A stretch of DNA of 38,832 nucleotides from Cytophagales bacterium (GTDB taxonomy: Bacteria > Bacteroidota > Bacteroidia > Cytophagales > UBA9547), in NCBI GenBank assembly GCA_013297755.1, contig JAAFIH010000036.1, positions 1 through 38,832 of the forward strand, in the 5' to 3' direction. Positions 13,908 to 21,127 of the stretch are shown here, in pieces. Position numbers and translations under genes: made by a program. The notes under the pieces are model-generated. The model made no database searches. It was not told the DNA's origin and saw nothing but the letters and a program-made list of their open reading frames with translations. The number at the start of each line of letters is the position of its first letter. The first letter of the stretch is position 1.

Positions 13908-15545
13908 TTATTCGTCATCGTCATCAGGATCATCATCGTCTGGATCATCGTCATCAGGATCATCATCGTCTGGTATAGATGCTGGTGTGGCTTGACGTGC
14001 TTTTTCGGTTTCTAATTTGGCGGCCAATAATTGTTGTCTTTCTCGCTCTTTTTGTTCTGCTAATTGTTCTGCTTTGGCTCTATCTTGACGCTCTTGCTCT
14101 TGCTGTTTGGCTCGTTCGCTGGCTTCTCTTTTGCGGTCTTCATTGGCTTTATTTTTGTCATCAATGGCCGTAACTCCTGCAAATACTGATGTAGCCAATC
14201 CCACAAAACCCGATGCTATGGCTATGGCCGCACTTAGTGAAATTGCTTCGCCTATACCCTCGCTTTTGTGAATACCTCTTAGAAATGCTTTTTTGGCAAA
14301 TCCAACTATTACCATTCCATTAAATTCGCTGTCGGTGCCTCGTGCTACATCTTTCCAAAAATTAAGTAATTTACCTCTAGCACTTACCAATTTTCGTGCA
14401 TTGCTTTCGGAGCTTCCACGCTTTACCAATTCTTCCACTCCCATGCTACCATAGCCCAACTTTGTAGCCCAGCCCCACGCATTTACTTGTACTATAAGTG
14501 CTATTGCTCCACGCATGGCCAATGTTAAAGGATTGTATCTCAAGGCCGCTTCTCCAACTTTTTTGACAACTTCACCTGCTTTTTTTACTACTACTACTAC
14601 ATTTTTTCCTGTCCATTTAGCGGCTTGTACTATACCTTTGCCAGCATCTTTTATGGCAGTGCCAGTCCACTTTGCTGCATTGCTCACGCCTTTGGCAACA
14701 TTTGTACCTACAAATTTTGTAGCTTGTACTATACCTTTGCCAACATTGCTTACGCCTTTGGCTACTCCTTTGGCCACATTGCTTACTGCTTTGGCTATGG
14801 CCTTAAATGGATTTTTTATTCTTATAAATCCTACTTCATGCTGTATTTCTCCAATAAAAGCATCCTCTTCTGTACCAAATAAGGCTACTTTAGAAATAGT
14901 TACACCTCTCTGTATAGGTCTTTTTGGGTATGGCTTTTGTGCCAAAGAAGTACCTACTCGTTTTATTACGACTGGCTTGTTTATTCCTGCTATGTAACTT
15001 ACTTCTGGCATGGTATCTGTATGATATAAATATTTTTTTTCTTTATTAAAATATCCATACACGGTATCCATGATTACATCTTTGCCTTGTATGGTAGCAA
15101 TGCAATAGATATGGCTTACCAATTTTGATTTTGCTCTATCACTGTCGTAGGTCGTAAATCTGTATCTGAATGTGAAACCTAAATTTTTGAACAAACTACC
15201 TATAAGCAAACTCATAGATTTGCAATCTGCAAATCCTGTGAAAATCGTTTGGCTTGGAGATTTTATAACCTGTGTACCTATTGCATCAACTTGATATTGA
15301 ATGTTGTTTTTTACAAATTCAAATATCCTTTGGCAGGTAATCAAAGCTGTGGCTGACTTAAATAAAGGTGCTAATTGTCGAGTAAATTTGGCACTTTCTT
15401 TGTCGGCTTCTTTGATGGCATAAATAATATCATCTGTATCGCCTAACGAAATATGTATTTTGCGAATACCCTCTGGAGCTAATACTAATCGTTTGGCTTG
15501 ACTTAGGGTAATGGCGTTGTACATACTTTGTGTTTTCGTATGCAA
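13908..15545 (-). CDS. Transglutaminase/papain-fold protein with amphipathic and membrane region and Asp-rich tail
   Basis: A 545-residue protein. Residues 60-165 form a transglutaminase-core-like cysteine peptidase fold with a complete triad: Cys108 (GFADCKSMSLLIGSLFKNLGF), His145 (SHIYCIA), Asp160 (VIMDTVYGYF). Residues 245-335 hold about six related 11-14-residue units (KAVSNVAKGVAKGVSNVGKG..., AAKWTGTAIKDAGKG) likely to be amphipathic helices. A hydrophobic segment follows (about 430-455), then a highly charged coiled coil (about 465-515) and a terminal run of DDDDP repeats. It is the first and largest late gene. The fold could serve capsid maturation, peptidoglycan entry or crosslinking; which one cannot be told. 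An alternative start is Met8. The Asp-rich 15-base DNA repeats near 13915-13970 may vary in number. Confidence 0.6.
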   Translation of the reverse strand: MHTKTQSMYNAITLSQAKRLVLAPEGIRKIHISLGDTDDIIYAIKEADKESAKFTRQLAPLFKSATALITCQRIFEFVKNNIQYQVDAIGTQVIKSPSQTIFTGFADCKSMSLLIGSLFKNLGFTFRYRFTTYDSDRAKSKLVSHIYCIATIQGKDVIMDTVYGYFNKEKKYLYHTDTMPEVSYIAGINKPVVIKRVGTSLAQKPYPKRPIQRGVTISKVALFGTEEDAFIGEIQHEVGFIRIKNPFKAIAKAVSNVAKGVAKGVSNVGKGIVQATKFVGTNVAKGVSNAAKWTGTAIKDAGKGIVQAAKWTGKNVVVVVKKAGEVVKKVGEAALRYNPLTLAMRGAIALIVQVNAWGWATKLGYGSMGVEELVKRGSSESNARKLVSARGKLLNFWKDVARGTDSEFNGMVIVGFAKKAFLRGIHKSEGIGEAISLSAAIAIASGFVGLATSVFAGVTAIDDKNKANEDRKREASERAKQQEQERQDRAKAEQLAEQKERERQQLLAAKLETEKARQATPASIPDDDDPDDDDPDDDDPDDDDE

Positions 15546-15578
15546 ACATAAGGGACGGAAAAAATGGCAGTGGAAAAT

Positions 15579-15638
15579 TTAGCACTATTTAGCACTATTT
15601 AACACTATTCATAATTTTTTAACATTTTTTAACACTTT
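15579..15638. promoter_or_regulatory. Array of six 10-bp repeats (operator/iteron candidate)
   Basis: Six consecutive 10-base units are in exact register: TTAGCACTAT, TTAGCACTAT, TTAACACTAT, TCATAATTTT, TTAACATTTT, TTAACACTTT. The 10-bp period puts every unit on the same DNA face. The array lies between the stop of the small HTH gene (15642) and the start of the first late gene (15545), i.e. in the expected control region of the late operon. The HTH protein is the obvious candidate ligand. An iteron-type replication origin is the alternative. Confidence 0.55.
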
Positions 15639-15641
15639 TTT

Positions 15642-15830
15642 TTACAATATTTTGGTTAAATCTTGTATTTGTATGCCGTTGAATTGGCAATATTCTTGTA
15701 TAGTTATTTTACCTTTGGGAGGTTTATTAAGCAAAAAAATTAATTCATTAAATCTTTTGTAAGCAGTTGAACGTCCTATTTGTTCAATAGTCATTAAGTC
15801 TTTAGGATAAATAAATAGTTTGGTTAGCAT
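15642..15830 (-). CDS. Small helix-turn-helix DNA-binding protein
   Basis: A 62-residue protein. The segment PKDLMTIEQIGRSTAYKRFNELIFLLNK reads as a helix-turn-helix (sensor helix IEQIG, recognition helix STAYKRFNELIF). It is followed by KGKITIQEYCQFNGIQIQDL, a second small helical unit common in Bacteroidetes excisionase- or regulator-like proteins. It is preceded closely (10 bases) by the PIN toxin gene and followed at once by the phased repeat array, which suggests a regulator of the late operon or a directionality factor. The family is assigned by pattern only. Confidence 0.6.
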   Translation of the reverse strand: MLTKLFIYPKDLMTIEQIGRSTAYKRFNELIFLLNKPPKGKITIQEYCQFNGIQIQDLTKIL

Positions 15831-15840
15831 AAAAATAAAA

Positions 15841-16227
15841 TTAGGTTATATTCATAGTCTTTTTTATGTTTTCATCATTTGTTATAATTTTGATATTATG
15901 ATTTAATGATTGACAAATTAGCATAAAATCAACTGGATCTTTATGATTTGGAACCGGTACTATTTTTGAAACCATTTCTATTTCTACAATACCATAATCT
16001 AATTCTTTGAATCCATGTTGCTGTACGTTAAAATAAAATTCTGATATAGAAATGCCTAAATCAATTTTTTTGAGCCTTACTAATGTAGCCATCTCAAAAT
16101 AAGTAATAGTACTTACATAAATTTCGCTAGAGGTCGAATTAATTATATCTAACTGAATTTTTGTAAGTTTAGATTTATCTGTAAAATAAAAAATTAATTT
16201 ATGCGTATCAATCAAGTATTTAGTCAT
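15841..16227 (-). CDS. PIN-domain ribonuclease toxin (VapC-like)
   Basis: A 128-residue protein. PIN-domain acidic residues are in place: Asp7 (YLIDTH), Glu45 (ITYFEMA), Asp97/Asp100 (HKDPVDFMLICQ) and Asp118 (IITNDENI). Length and order match the VapC-like subgroup with the H-x-DPxD-x-MLI motif. It would act as a Mg2+-dependent endoribonuclease held in check by the upstream antitoxin. Its ATG lies within the end of the antitoxin frame (ATGACTAA, 8-base overlap), the standard toxin-antitoxin coupling. It may serve element maintenance. It looks intact. Confidence 0.82.
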   Translation of the reverse strand: MTKYLIDTHKLIFYFTDKSKLTKIQLDIINSTSSEIYVSTITYFEMATLVRLKKIDLGISISEFYFNVQQHGFKELDYGIVEIEMVSKIVPVPNHKDPVDFMLICQSLNHNIKIITNDENIKKTMNIT

Positions 16228-16366
16228 TAAACTTTACTTTAGAATTTTTGGGATCTAATATGTAGCCTACCTTTCCTATATTGTCTTCTTTGAGCCATGC
16301 TTCTGAAACATAAGGTTTTCTACTTGGTTTTTTGATAGCCGTTTGTGGTATGTCTGTTTTTTTCAT
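16220..16366 (-). CDS. Small antitoxin partner of the PIN toxin
   Basis: A 48-residue frame (MKKTDIPQTAIKKPSRKPY, then VSEAWLKEDNIGKVGYILDP and a short tail) beginning at an ATG at 16366 and ending 8 bases inside the toxin gene. It is short, basic at the N-terminus and unlike AbrB, RHH or Phd antitoxins that I can name. Position, overlap and size make it the antitoxin. A promoter/operator palindrome lies 15 bases upstream. Possibly the DNA-binding part is reduced and the small HTH protein of the same operon contributes to regulation. Confidence 0.6.
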   Translation of the reverse strand: MKKTDIPQTAIKKPSRKPYVSEAWLKEDNIGKVGYILDPKNSKVKFND

Positions 16367-16380
16367 GATACAATTTTTTT

Positions 16381-16399
16381 ACAAATTTACAAAATTTGT
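16381..16399 (-). promoter_or_regulatory. Promoter and palindromic operator of the toxin-antitoxin operon
   Basis: A perfect 8-base inverted repeat, ACAAATTT (16381-16388) and AAATTTGT (16392-16399), overlaps a minus-strand TAAATTTG (16389-16382). That sequence is a full match to the TAnnTTTG -7 element. Overlap of promoter and palindrome 15 bases from the antitoxin start is the layout expected for autorepression. No good -33 TTTG is seen. Confidence 0.5.
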
Positions 16400-16489
16400 G
16401 AATTATAAATATCACTTAATCTGATTATTATATAATCTTCATGAATAATATCTTCAAAGTTTGGCTATATGTAAATAATACGTGCATAA

Positions 16490-16644
16490 AAGGATAAAAA
16501 CAATATTGAAGCCGAATTTGCATTAAGAGATATGAGTAAACCTATTGGCATTAGTGAAATAAACATTATAGGTATTTTTACCAAAGAATTTAAAAAGTAG
16601 TTTGCCTACGATTGAGGAAATTGAAAGTACATTATCAGCATTAT
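16490..16644 (+). pseudogene. DUF1016/YhcG-type nuclease remnant (3' end, frameshifted)
   Basis: Frame 16490-16599 encodes NNIEAEFALRDMSKPIGISE and more, ending in a stop. A +1 shift then continues SLPTIEEIESTLSAL to a stop at 16642-16644. These are the conserved C-terminal blocks of DUF1016 (YhcG) PD-(D/E)xK proteins (AEFALRDMxKPIGVSEY ... LPTIEEIExEL). The N-terminal 300 or so residues are gone and a stop precedes the fragment. It is a decayed piece of a restriction- or defence-associated nuclease gene left at the right edge of the element. Confidence 0.7.
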
Positions 16645-16662
16645 GAGGTCTAAAACATGGCC

Positions 16663-16721
16663 AAAAAAAAATACAGCCCCTTTTCAAATTCCCAGTTTGG
16701 GGAAAAATGATAAGGGCTGTA
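16663..16721 (-). terminator. Terminator of the clpP operon
   Basis: The minus strand forms TACAGCCC (16721-16714) pairing with GGGCTGTA (16679-16672). An inner TTCCC/GGGAA stem lies inside, and a U9 tract follows (A9 at 16663-16671 on plus). It lies 200 bases beyond the clpP stop because a MITE-like insertion separates them. Confidence 0.65.
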
Positions 16722-16764
16722 ATTAAAATAGGTGAAATATTTATTTTTCGGTATAAATTAATAA

Positions 16765-16877
16765 CTGATGTTACGCAAAACTATAATTTTATCAAAATTT
16801 TAATATTGTTAATAACCTATAAATGCTTGAAATAATAGAACTGACAATGATTTAAAAAAATTTCAGCGTAACATCAC
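16765..16877. mobile_element. 113-bp MITE-like insertion
   Basis: An 11-base perfect inverted repeat, TGATGTTACGC (16766-16776) and GCGTAACATCA (16866-16876), bounds an AT-rich non-coding interior of 89 bases. Immediately outside, one base beyond each end, is a 7-base direct repeat TTAATAA (16758-16764 and 16878-16884), i.e. a target-site duplication. The element lies between the stop of clpP and its terminator. No transposase is encoded, so it would be moved in trans by an IS with the same ends. Confidence 0.6.
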
Positions 16878-16926
16878 TTAATAAATATTTTATGGCATAG
16901 TTCCACATAATAATTATATAATATGC

Positions 16927-17520
16927 CTATATTTTATCCAAAATATGATCTACTATGCCATAATTGAGGGCTTCTTGAGCATCCATCCAATAATCTCTGT
17001 CAAAGTCTTTCATTATTTGTTCAAAAGTTTTGCCACAATTATCTGCAAGAATTTTTGCTCCCATTTCTTTGGTTTTTTTTATCTGAGCTGCATGTGTTTC
17101 TATCTCTACAGAACGCCCTTGATATGTGCCACCAATGCTGGGTTGATGTATCATAACTTCGCCACTTGGAAAAATAAACCTTTTGCCTTTGGTACCACCC
17201 GACAATAAAATAGAACCCATAGAGGCCGCCAAACCCATACAAACGGTAGAAACTGGCGAACTTATCATTTTCATAGTATCATAAATGGCCATACCTGATG
17301 TAACCATTCCACCTGGAGAATTGATATAAAAAGTAATTTCTGTGTTTGGTTTTTCCATTTCCAAATACAATAATTTAGCAATCACATCTTTGGCAGAATC
17401 ATCATCTACTGGGCCCCAAAGAAAAACTTTTCTTTGTTCCAAAAACTTTTTGCCGATATTAGGCATTAAATTTTCTTCTTTTTTGTCTTTTTCTTTATCG
17501 TTATCTTCAAATTTTATCAT
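16927..17520 (-). CDS. clpP: ATP-dependent Clp protease proteolytic subunit (second copy)
   Basis: A 197-residue ClpP serine peptidase with triad Ser100 (GLAASMGS), His125 (MIHQPS) and Asp172 (KDFDRDYW). FYINSPGGMVTSGMAIYDTM lines the active site. The N-terminus is short, Lys/Asp/Glu-rich and lacks an obvious propeptide, unlike the upstream copy. It would assemble in a tetradecamer with ClpX or ClpA/C partners. Its start lies 28 bases after the first clpP, so both are co-transcribed and may form mixed ClpP1-ClpP2 rings. The transcript runs through the MITE-like insertion to the terminator at 16.7 kb. Confidence 0.9.
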   Translation of the reverse strand: MIKFEDNDKEKDKKEENLMPNIGKKFLEQRKVFLWGPVDDDSAKDVIAKLLYLEMEKPNTEITFYINSPGGMVTSGMAIYDTMKMISSPVSTVCMGLAASMGSILLSGGTKGKRFIFPSGEVMIHQPSIGGTYQGRSVEIETHAAQIKKTKEMGAKILADNCGKTFEQIMKDFDRDYWMDAQEALNYGIVDHILDKI

Positions 17521-17548
17521 CTTAATAGTATTTTTAAATATTGAAATA

Positions 17549-18223
17549 TTAATTATCTTTTCTCAAAACCTCGTCTATGATACCATATTCTTTGGCTTCA
17601 TCAGATTTCATCCAATAATCACGATCAGAATCTCTACTGATCTCTTCCATCGTTTTGCCTGTATGTTTTGACAAAATTTCATATAGTTCTTGTCTTAAAA
17701 GCACAATTTGTTTGGCTGTAATTTCTATATCAGATGATTGCCCACCTATGCCACCCGAAGGTTGGTGAATCATCACTCGAGAGTGTGGCAAAGCAGACCG
17801 TTTCCCCTTAGTGCCACCTGACAAAAGGACAGCACCCATAGAGGCCGCTATGCCAGTACAAATGGTAGCAATATCAGGATTGACAAATTGCATGGTATCG
17901 TAAATACCCAAACCTGCATACACTGAGCCACCTGGACTATTGATATAAATAGTTATTTCACGCTTGGCATCTGTAGATTGCAAAAACAAAAGTTGAGCTT
18001 GAATCACATTGGCTACATAATCATCAATTCCTGTACCCAAAAATATAATTCTATCCATCATCAAACGAGAAAAAACATCCATAGCTACAGCGTTCATTCT
18101 GCGTTCCTCGATAATGTTGGGAGTAAGATTTGTAATGTTAGTATCTATCACTTGATCTACTATCAAGCTACTAATGTTGTGGTGCTTGGTAGCATAATTT
18201 TTAAATTCTTTACCGAAATCCAT
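17549..18223 (-). CDS. clpP: ATP-dependent Clp protease proteolytic subunit (first copy)
   Basis: A 224-residue ClpP with the N-terminal propeptide region typical of Bacteroidetes (MDFGKEFKNYATKHHNISSL...NIIEERRMNAVAMDVFSRLM). The triad is Ser128, His153 and Asp198. The reading frame is open to 18268, but I place the start at 18223 because family members begin with MxxGKEFxKYAxKH. It is the gene usually upstream of clpX in this phylum; here a second clpP follows instead. The region upstream (18224-18300) is AT-rich with no clear TAnnTTTG element. Confidence 0.9.
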   Translation of the reverse strand: MDFGKEFKNYATKHHNISSLIVDQVIDTNITNLTPNIIEERRMNAVAMDVFSRLMMDRIIFLGTGIDDYVANVIQAQLLFLQSTDAKREITIYINSPGGSVYAGLGIYDTMQFVNPDIATICTGIAASMGAVLLSGGTKGKRSALPHSRVMIHQPSGGIGGQSSDIEITAKQIVLLRQELYEILSKHTGKTMEEISRDSDRDYWMKSDEAKEYGIIDEVLRKDN

Positions 18224-18479
18224 ACAAGTAATATTTATTTTATTATGCAAATGCAAATATTTTGCCAAAAAAAATGATATGACAAAATAGCAGTTAAGTA
18301 TATAAATACAGTAAATGTATAGAAATTGGAGTTAAGTTAAATTAAGGTAATTTGTTTCAATTAGTAAAAACTTATAAAAACAGAATAAACTATACTAAAA
18401 ATTTCTTTTTATAATTAAATTTTTTCACAGAAAAATGATAAATTTTTAATTCATTTTATAAATAATTTAATTTTCTATG

Positions 18480-18487
18480 TACTTTTG
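18480..18487 (+). promoter_or_regulatory. Candidate -7 element just upstream of the sugar dehydrogenase gene
   Basis: TACTTTTG matches TAnnTTTG, but ends only 5 bases before the ATG at 18493. Transcription from it would be leaderless or nearly so. No -33 TTTG is visible. The remainder of the 269-base divergent gap to clpP is AT-rich without other signals. Confidence 0.3.
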
Positions 18488-18492
18488 TAACG

Positions 18493-21105
18493 ATGAAAAA
18501 CCGAAATCTATCTTTTTATTTACTTTTTATACTTTTTTCTTGCTCTCAAAAAGAAAAGACTTTTGAAAGCAATCGTTTAGAAAAAATTGCTCTTTGCGAA
18601 ACATTTGAAGACCCTATGGAGATTGCAGTTTCTAATGTGGGTGATGTTTTTGTTGCCGAACGAAGAGGAAAAATTAAAAAATACGATGCAACTACTAAAT
18701 TAACTAAAAGCATAGGGCAGTTAGAGGTGGATTTAGGACACGAAGATGGTTTGTTGGGTTTAACTATTGATCCAAATTTCGATACAAATGGCTGGATTTA
18801 TTTGCTTTATACCCCAAAACCACATCATGTTCAACGTGTTTCTCGTTTTACTTTTGATGGAAAAAAACTCAACATGGATACAGAAACAATAATTATTGAA
18901 TATCCCATCGTTCCTGAGCGTCACCAAGGAGGTAGTTTAGCGTTTGATAATCAAGGAAATTTGTTTATTTCCACTGGTGAAAATACCATTCCTACAGGTA
19001 TCAATGGCTATGCTCCAGTGGATGAAAGAGCTGGTTTTGAACGCTCAGATGCTCAACGCAGTGCAGGAAATACTGCAGATTTGAGAGGTAAAATATTGAG
19101 AATTAAACCTTTAGCAAATGGAAGTTATAGTATTCCTTCTGGTAATTTTAAAGAAAAATATAACTTAGAAAAAGCAAAACCCGAAATTTATGTCATGGGT
19201 TGCCGAAATCCATTTAGAATCACTATAGATGATAAAACCAACACCCTTTTTTGGGGAGAAATTGGTCCAGATGCAGGTAGCGATAGCGAAAAAGGACCTC
19301 GTGGACACGATGAGTTTAACATAGCCACAGAGGCAGGATTTTATGGCTGGCCCTTTTTTATAGGAAACAACAAATCTTACGCTAAGGTCGATTTTAATAC
19401 AGATAAAATCATTTCTAAATTTGATACCCTAAAACCTCAAAATAATTCACCCAATAATACAGGTGATAGAATTTTACCCAAACCAAAACAAGCACTCATT
19501 TGGTATCCTTACGATGATTCAAAAGAATTTACAATCTTAGGCAAAGGTGGACGTTCGGCTTTGGCTGGGGCTGTATATCATGCACAATTTGGAAAAGGAA
19601 GAGAAAACGCACTGCCTTCTTATTTTGAAAATAAGCTATTTATTATGGACTGGATGCGACATTGGATAATGACAGTTTCGCTTAATAAAAGTAATAAAAT
19701 AGAAAAAATAGAACCATTTATGCCTCAGACTAAATTCAATAGACCTATGGATATGGCTGTTGGACCTGAAGGCTGCCTTTACATACTAGAATATGGCGAA
19801 AATTGGTTTGGAAACAAAAATGGCACTTTATCTAAAATTATTTATAACAGAAATAATAGAAAACCAAGTTTAAAATGGTCGAGTTCTGCACTTGTGGGTG
19901 GGGTTTCGACAAAAATAAATTTCAATTCCAAAGGTACATTTGATGCTGATAACGATTCATTAGATTATGATTGGGAAATTATCGAAAATAAAACCAACGA
20001 AAAAGTTTTTACATCGAATGCAAAAAACATGGATTACACTTTTGAAAAAACAGGTTTTTATACATTCAAAATAACAGTAAAAGATGATAAAAATGCCATG
20101 GCAACAGATGCCAAAATTATTGCTATTGGTAATAATATTCCAAATGTTAAACTTACATTAGATGGAAATCAAACTTTTTATTGGAATAATAGAAAATTAA
20201 AAATCCAAAGTATAGCAACCGACAAAGAAGATGGAAATAATCTAAGCCCAAAAAATAGTTTACACATTTTACATAGCGATAATATTTTGACTGAAAGTAG
20301 TTATAATTCAGTTTTTAATAGAGGAAAAATTTTAGTTCAAAATAGCGATTGTTATTCGTGTCATGCAGCTGAAAAAAAATCTGTTGGTCCAAGTTTTTTA
20401 ACTTTGAGTCAAACCTATTTCTCTGATAATGAAACTATTACTAAATTAAGCAAAAAAATTATTACTGGGGGAAGTGGCGTTTGGGGGCAATCACCCATGA
20501 GTGCACATCCACAATTAAGTGATGATCAAGCCAAGCTAATGGTAAGATATATTTTAGCTCAAAAAGGAATCGCAAATCAATCAAAAATGGATATAGGCAC
20601 AAATGAAATTACAGTGAATCCAGATATAGAAAAAGATGAAAATACATTCGTAAAAATCAAAAGTTCTTACACAGATAAAATGGCAAATGCGATGCCAAAT
20701 ACAACTATTTCTGACAGCATTGTGCTGAGAAATCCATTTTTGCAAGCCATAAATTATACAAGTTCTGGCGATATTATCGAAACCAATGGTTTGGCTCGTT
20801 TGCCATTTCCAGGTTCATTTATCCATTTTTCAAACATAGATTTGACAAATGCTAAAGCCATAAAATTTGAGTATAATTATGATTTTTTTGTAGAAAATTG
20901 TTGGTTAGAATTGCATATTGATAAAGTAAATGGACCCATCATTGGAAAAATAGCTATGAAGAAAAAATCTGATAATCAAGCATTTGCAAACGATTTGATG
21001 GCTTTAATACCAACCATTGGCAAAAAAAATATTTTTGTAGTATATCAACCAGTTTTAGATTTGCACGCACCTATCAATATTAAAACTTTACAATTTTCTT
21101 TTTAA
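18493..21105 (+). CDS. Lipoprotein PQQ-type sugar dehydrogenase with PKD, cytochrome c and sugar-binding modules
   Basis: An 870-residue protein. A lipoprotein signal peptide has its lipobox at LFSC (Cys17). Residues about 35-455 form the soluble-glucose-dehydrogenase-like beta-propeller (GHEDGLLGLTIDPNF, RHQGGSLAFDNQGNLFISTGEN, VMGCRNPFRI, GPDAGSDSEKGPRGHDEFN). A PKD/Ig-like domain spans about 460-550. A c-type cytochrome domain carries CxxCH at Cys620-Cys623-His624 and probable axial Met669 (SPMSAHPQL). A beta-sandwich C-terminus (about 735-870, CBM6-like) completes it. It would oxidise a sugar at the outer or periplasmic face, passing electrons to its own heme. The GH2 enzyme gene follows after 22 bases, indicating an operon for glycan breakdown. 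Related multi-domain proteins are known in Bacteroidetes and Planctomycetes. Confidence 0.85.
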   Translation: MKNRNLSFYLLFILFSCSQKEKTFESNRLEKIALCETFEDPMEIAVSNVGDVFVAERRGKIKKYDATTKLTKSIGQLEVDLGHEDGLLGLTIDPNFDTNGWIYLLYTPKPHHVQRVSRFTFDGKKLNMDTETIIIEYPIVPERHQGGSLAFDNQGNLFISTGENTIPTGINGYAPVDERAGFERSDAQRSAGNTADLRGKILRIKPLANGSYSIPSGNFKEKYNLEKAKPEIYVMGCRNPFRITIDDKTNTLFWGEIGPDAGSDSEKGPRGHDEFNIATEAGFYGWPFFIGNNKSYAKVDFNTDKIISKFDTLKPQNNSPNNTGDRILPKPKQALIWYPYDDSKEFTILGKGGRSALAGAVYHAQFGKGRENALPSYFENKLFIMDWMRHWIMTVSLNKSNKIEKIEPFMPQTKFNRPMDMAVGPEGCLYILEYGENWFGNKNGTLSKIIYNRNNRKPSLKWSSSALVGGVSTKINFNSKGTFDADNDSLDYDWEIIENKTNEKVFTSNAKNMDYTFEKTGFYTFKITVKDDKNAMATDAKIIAIGNNIPNVKLTLDGNQTFYWNNRKLKIQSIATDKEDGNNLSPKNSLHILHSDNILTESSYNSVFNRGKILVQNSDCYSCHAAEKKSVGPSFLTLSQTYFSDNETITKLSKKIITGGSGVWGQSPMSAHPQLSDDQAKLMVRYILAQKGIANQSKMDIGTNEITVNPDIEKDENTFVKIKSSYTDKMANAMPNTTISDSIVLRNPFLQAINYTSSGDIIETNGLARLPFPGSFIHFSNIDLTNAKAIKFEYNYDFFVENCWLELHIDKVNGPIIGKIAMKKKSDNQAFANDLMALIPTIGKKNIFVVYQPVLDLHAPINIKTLQFSF

Positions 21106-21127
21106 CGAATTTTTAAATCACAAACGC

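Larger units (their letters stand above)
4273..16400. mobile_element. Integrated element: compact tailless-prophage-like island
   Basis: The left border is the 3' end of tRNA-Pro, followed by a tyrosine recombinase gene. The body is a tightly packed leftward operon (5423-15545) of phage-type genes: cysteine peptidase/transglutaminase fold, small membrane proteins, candidate capsid proteins, fibre with SNPHSVTKSQIGLPNVDNTS, BECR nuclease-like protein, GH108 lysozyme and holin-like protein. Host genes resume at clpP. Terminase, portal, tape measure, packaging ATPase and replication initiator are all unrecognised. I could not find a repeat of the tRNA-Pro 3' end at the right, so the right border (15.9-16.5 kb) is approximate. 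Whether the toxin-antitoxin pair belongs to the element is unknown. The size, about 12 kb, fits tailless phages or satellites rather than tailed phages. Confidence 0.65.

Noticed and set aside
16367-16660. attR copy of the tRNA-Pro 3' end
   Set aside because: Only a 7-base match (ACTTAAT near 16415) was found, too short to call; the right border is left approximate.
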